64,000 bases of DNA from the NCBI RefSeq assembly GCF_041080675.1, contig NZ_CP163520.1, positions 930,001-994,000 on the forward strand, written 5' to 3'. The translations under genes and the position numbers were made by a program. Numbering within the stretch: position 1 is the stretch's first letter; each line of letters begins with the position of its first letter. A model generated the notes under the pieces. That model had not been told where the DNA came from, did no database searches, and saw only the letters and a list, made by a program, of their open reading frames with translations. Shown here in pieces: positions 62,261 to 64,000 of this stretch. The DNA comes from Streptomyces sp. cg36 (GTDB taxonomy: Bacteria; Actinomycetota; Actinomycetes; Streptomycetales; Streptomycetaceae).

Positions 62261-63199
62261 TCACTGGGCGGCGCCGTCCACCACCGCCCTGATGAACGCC
62301 TCCGGGTTGTCGAACATGATGTTGTGGCCGGCGTTCGGGACGACCTCGACCCGTACGCCGGAGGCGACCAGTTCCGCACGGTCGACGAGGTCGTCGCCGA
62401 TGCCGCCGACGAGGTAGGTGCGGTCGATGGGCAGCGCCATCAACAGTCGGCGCATGGTGGGCTCGGTACCGCGTACGAGGGCGAGCGCCGTGCGGTGGAG
62501 AGCGCGCGGGTCGGCGAGTCGCATCGTCGCCGCCCACAGCGGGCCGACCCGGTCCAGGACCGCCTGGAAGCCGCCGCCGTCGACGAACGCCTCCTCGGTA
62601 TACGCGGCGATGCCGCTGCTGCCCGCCGTGGGCGCGGGGTTGGGGTCCAGGTTGGCCTCGGTGAGGACCAGGCGGGACACCAGGTCGGGGCGGCGGGCGG
62701 CCAGCACGATCGCGACGGCCCCGCCCATGCTGTGCCCGACGAGCTCGGCTCCGGAGACACCTGCCGCGTCGAGGGCCGCGCCCAGTGCGTCGGCGTGATC
62801 CTCCAGGGAGTACCCGAAGTGGGCCGGGCGGTCACTGATGCCGTGGCCGGGGAGGTCCACGAACAGCTGCCTGCGGAAGGTGAGCCGGGGGTCGGCGGCG
62901 ATGTGCGCGTGGTAGACGGTCGACGCCGAGCCGAGCCCGTGGACGTACACGAGGGGCGGCAGCTGGACAGCGTGCGCCGAAGCGTCCGCGTCTGCTCGTG
63001 CCCCTGTCCACGCGCCCGCGCACGCGTGGACACCGCCGCACACATGGGCGCCTTCACCCCAGCCGCCGCCTTCCTCTTGGCTTGCGCCTCGACCCGCCCC
63101 TGCGCCTTCACCTGCCCCGGTCGAGCCGCTCCCTCCGGCCCCCTGCGACTCCGTCCAGCGGATCTGACCGCCCTGCTCGTCGAATGCCGTCTGTCGCAC
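62261..63199 (-). CDS. alpha/beta hydrolase with low-complexity insertion
   Basis: 312 residues. The hydrolase core is clear: oxyanion HGLGSAS (about 87-93), nucleophile elbow GHSMGG and a late NAGHN with the catalytic His. Between the first strand (IRWTES, about 13-18) and the second (PPLVYVHG, 81-88) lies a Gly/Ala/Ser-rich insert of about 60 residues, with two Cys, which normal family members lack. The DNA of this insert contains a perfect 10-bp-arm hairpin (63005-63032). The GTG at 63199 follows GGGGGAG. It is divergent from a PadR regulator. Confidence 0.82.
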   Translation of the reverse strand: MRQTAFDEQGGQIRWTESQGAGGSGSTGAGEGAGAGRGASQEEGGGWGEGAHVCGGVHACAGAWTGARADADASAHAVQLPPLVYVHGLGSASTVYHAHIAADPRLTFRRQLFVDLPGHGISDRPAHFGYSLEDHADALGAALDAAGVSGAELVGHSMGGAVAIVLAARRPDLVSRLVLTEANLDPNPAPTAGSSGIAAYTEEAFVDGGGFQAVLDRVGPLWAATMRLADPRALHRTALALVRGTEPTMRRLLMALPIDRTYLVGGIGDDLVDRAELVASGVRVEVVPNAGHNIMFDNPEAFIRAVVDGAAQ

Positions 63200-63258
63200 G
63201 GTCCCGCTCCCCCGTTCCTTCGGTCCGGCGGCTCGTCCCGCCGGGCTGACGCCGTGAC

Positions 63259-63294
63259 AATACATCGGTATCGAAGTATTACGCCAGCGATGTA
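63259..63294. promoter_or_regulatory. PadR operator candidate with nested dyads
   Basis: TACATCG (63261-63267) and CGATGTA (63288-63294) form a dyad with a 20-nt spacer; AATAC (63259-63263) and GTATT (63276-63280) form another. This AT-rich region is the only stretch between the divergent hydrolase and padR starts. Confidence 0.55.
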
Positions 63295-63312
63295 CTACGA
63301 ACATGGGGCAGA

Positions 63313-63846
63313 ATGCGGGGCATGCTTGAACTCGCCATCCTGGGATTTCTGTATGAAGCGCCGCTGCACGGCTATGAGCTGCGCAAACGGATCACCGCAC
63401 TGACCGGGCACGTACGTCCGGTCGCCGAGAGCACCCTGTATCCGGCGATCAAGCGGCTGGAGAGGGCGGGGTTGCTGACCCGCGAGACGCAGCCGGGGGC
63501 CGGGGCGGCGCCGCGCCACACGCTCTCGCTCACCGAGGAGGGCAGGGCGGAGCTCCTGCGGCGGCTCGCCCAGCCCGAGCAGGTCGAGATCACCGACGAG
63601 AACCGCTGGTTCACCCTGCTCGCGTTCCTGCGGCACCTGCCGGAGGCTGACGGGCAGGCAGCGGTTCTACGACGGCGGCTGCACTTCCTGGAGGAGCCCG
63701 CGAGCTTCTTCTACGACGGTGAACGGCCGCTCAGGGCAGAGGAGTTGGATGATCCCTTCCGGCAGGGGATCCTGACAGTGGCCCGTGCCACGAGTGCGGC
63801 GGAGTTGAAGTGGCTGCGGAGCACGCTCCGCTCCCTCGGTTCCTAG
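63313..63846 (+). CDS. PadR-family transcriptional regulator
   Basis: 177 residues. The PadR winged helix (LAILGFLYEAPLHGYELRKRI, ESTLYPAIKRLERAGLLTRE) occupies residues 1-85, followed by a helical dimerisation segment of the longer (Vir_act_alpha_C) kind. By position it likely represses the divergent alpha/beta hydrolase and itself. The ATG at 63313 is used; an ATG at 63322 is an alternative. The inducer is unknown. Confidence 0.88.
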   Translation: MRGMLELAILGFLYEAPLHGYELRKRITALTGHVRPVAESTLYPAIKRLERAGLLTRETQPGAGAAPRHTLSLTEEGRAELLRRLAQPEQVEITDENRWFTLLAFLRHLPEADGQAAVLRRRLHFLEEPASFFYDGERPLRAEELDDPFRQGILTVARATSAAELKWLRSTLRSLGS

Positions 63847-63892
63847 GGGGCGCACGGAACCGGAGTGCACACCCCCTTCTTTCACCGGGCCG

Positions 63893-63907
63893 TCAACTCT
63901 ACGTTGA
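63893..63907. promoter_or_regulatory. dyad near right window edge, possible MerR-type promoter
   Basis: TCAAC (63893-63897), TCTAC, GTTGA (63903-63907). Such short dyads between promoter elements are typical of MerR-type control, and a start codon follows at 63973. Confidence 0.35.
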
Positions 63908-63972
63908 AGTAGGGAGCTCGCCACTGCGGCTTCCACGGCTGGTGAGGTCAACCCACGGGGAAGGCGGTCCGG

Positions 63973-64000
63973 ATGTTTCGTATGTGGGGCAGATTCCGGA
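63973..64000 (+). CDS. start of an unidentified gene, cut by window edge
   Basis: ATG at 63973, preceded by GGGGAAGG about nine bases upstream, opens a frame reading MFRMWGRFR to the window end. Nine codons are too few to name a family. The ribosome site and the promoter-like dyad upstream support a real gene. Confidence 0.4.

Overview
The window is a very GC-rich stretch with strongly third-position-GC coding, many GTG/TTG starts, twin-arginine and Ala-rich secretion signals, an SsgA-like protein, a melC tyrosinase operon, several ECF-type sigma factors and a SARP-type regulator end. Together these point to a Streptomyces (or very close relative) chromosome, probably an arm-side region rich in secreted enzymes and one-gene regulator/target pairs. 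About 50 genes can be supported. I see no rRNA, tRNA, CRISPR array, prophage or intact insertion sequence.

Layout. 1-3.3 kb: start of a SARP-type regulator (cut by the window edge) and an IorAB-type molybdenum hydroxylase pair, divergent from a LysR regulator. 4.3-8.5 kb: an ArsR-like regulator with a 26-bp palindrome, then two convergent CAP-domain genes; one is a membrane-anchored CAP protein and the other fuses an ECF sigma factor, a zinc anti-sigma-like motif, membrane segments and a CAP domain in one chain. 8.5-13.7 kb: secreted trypsin-like protease, tyrosine phosphatase, an unknown protein, and a DHA2 drug exporter divergent from its TetR regulator across a 15-bp palindrome. 13.9-17.6 kb: orphan sugar-binding lipoprotein, PlsC-type acyltransferase, ohrR/ohr peroxide-resistance pair, lamin-tail secreted protein. 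17.7-20.5 kb: a 24-codon leader peptide ahead of an isopenicillin-N-synthase-like dioxygenase, a frameshifted small secreted gene, and an unknown secreted protein.

20.7-26.6 kb: a ribose operon read on the minus strand in the order rbsR-rbsA-rbsCB-rbsK-rbsD, with ABC permease and binding protein fused into one polypeptide and two identical LacI-type operators 22 bp apart. 26.8-37.3 kb (plus strand): a run of secreted proteins, namely a BNR/beta-propeller protein, a glutamine-amidotransferase-fold protein with a C-terminal jelly-roll, a YVTN propeller, MelC1/MelC2, and two thermolysin-family (M4) proteases, of which the second lacks the usual propeptide. 37.2-43.3 kb: sugar-porter-type MFS transporter, two unknown secreted proteins, an SsgA-like protein with a Cys-rich tail, and a GH18 chitinase with a chitin-binding module and a DasR-like box.

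43.6-51.1 kb: a small protein, a DUF985 cupin, a GntR regulator, an unknown secreted protein, an APC-type permease, a tandem neocarzinostatin-fold protein and a secreted phosphoinositide-type phospholipase C. 51.1-64 kb: serine hydrolase, ECF41-like SigJ, a second DHA2 exporter, a galactose oxidase with two F5/8C modules, a membrane glycosyltransferase-like protein, DUF6397, roadblock/LC7, methyltransferase, and an alpha/beta hydrolase divergent from a PadR regulator.

The recurring logic is local control: most regulators sit next to their likely target with an inverted repeat in the shared promoter. The most unusual items are the sigma-CAP fusion with its convergent CAP paralogue, and the leader peptide with mutually exclusive RNA pairings ahead of the dioxygenase.
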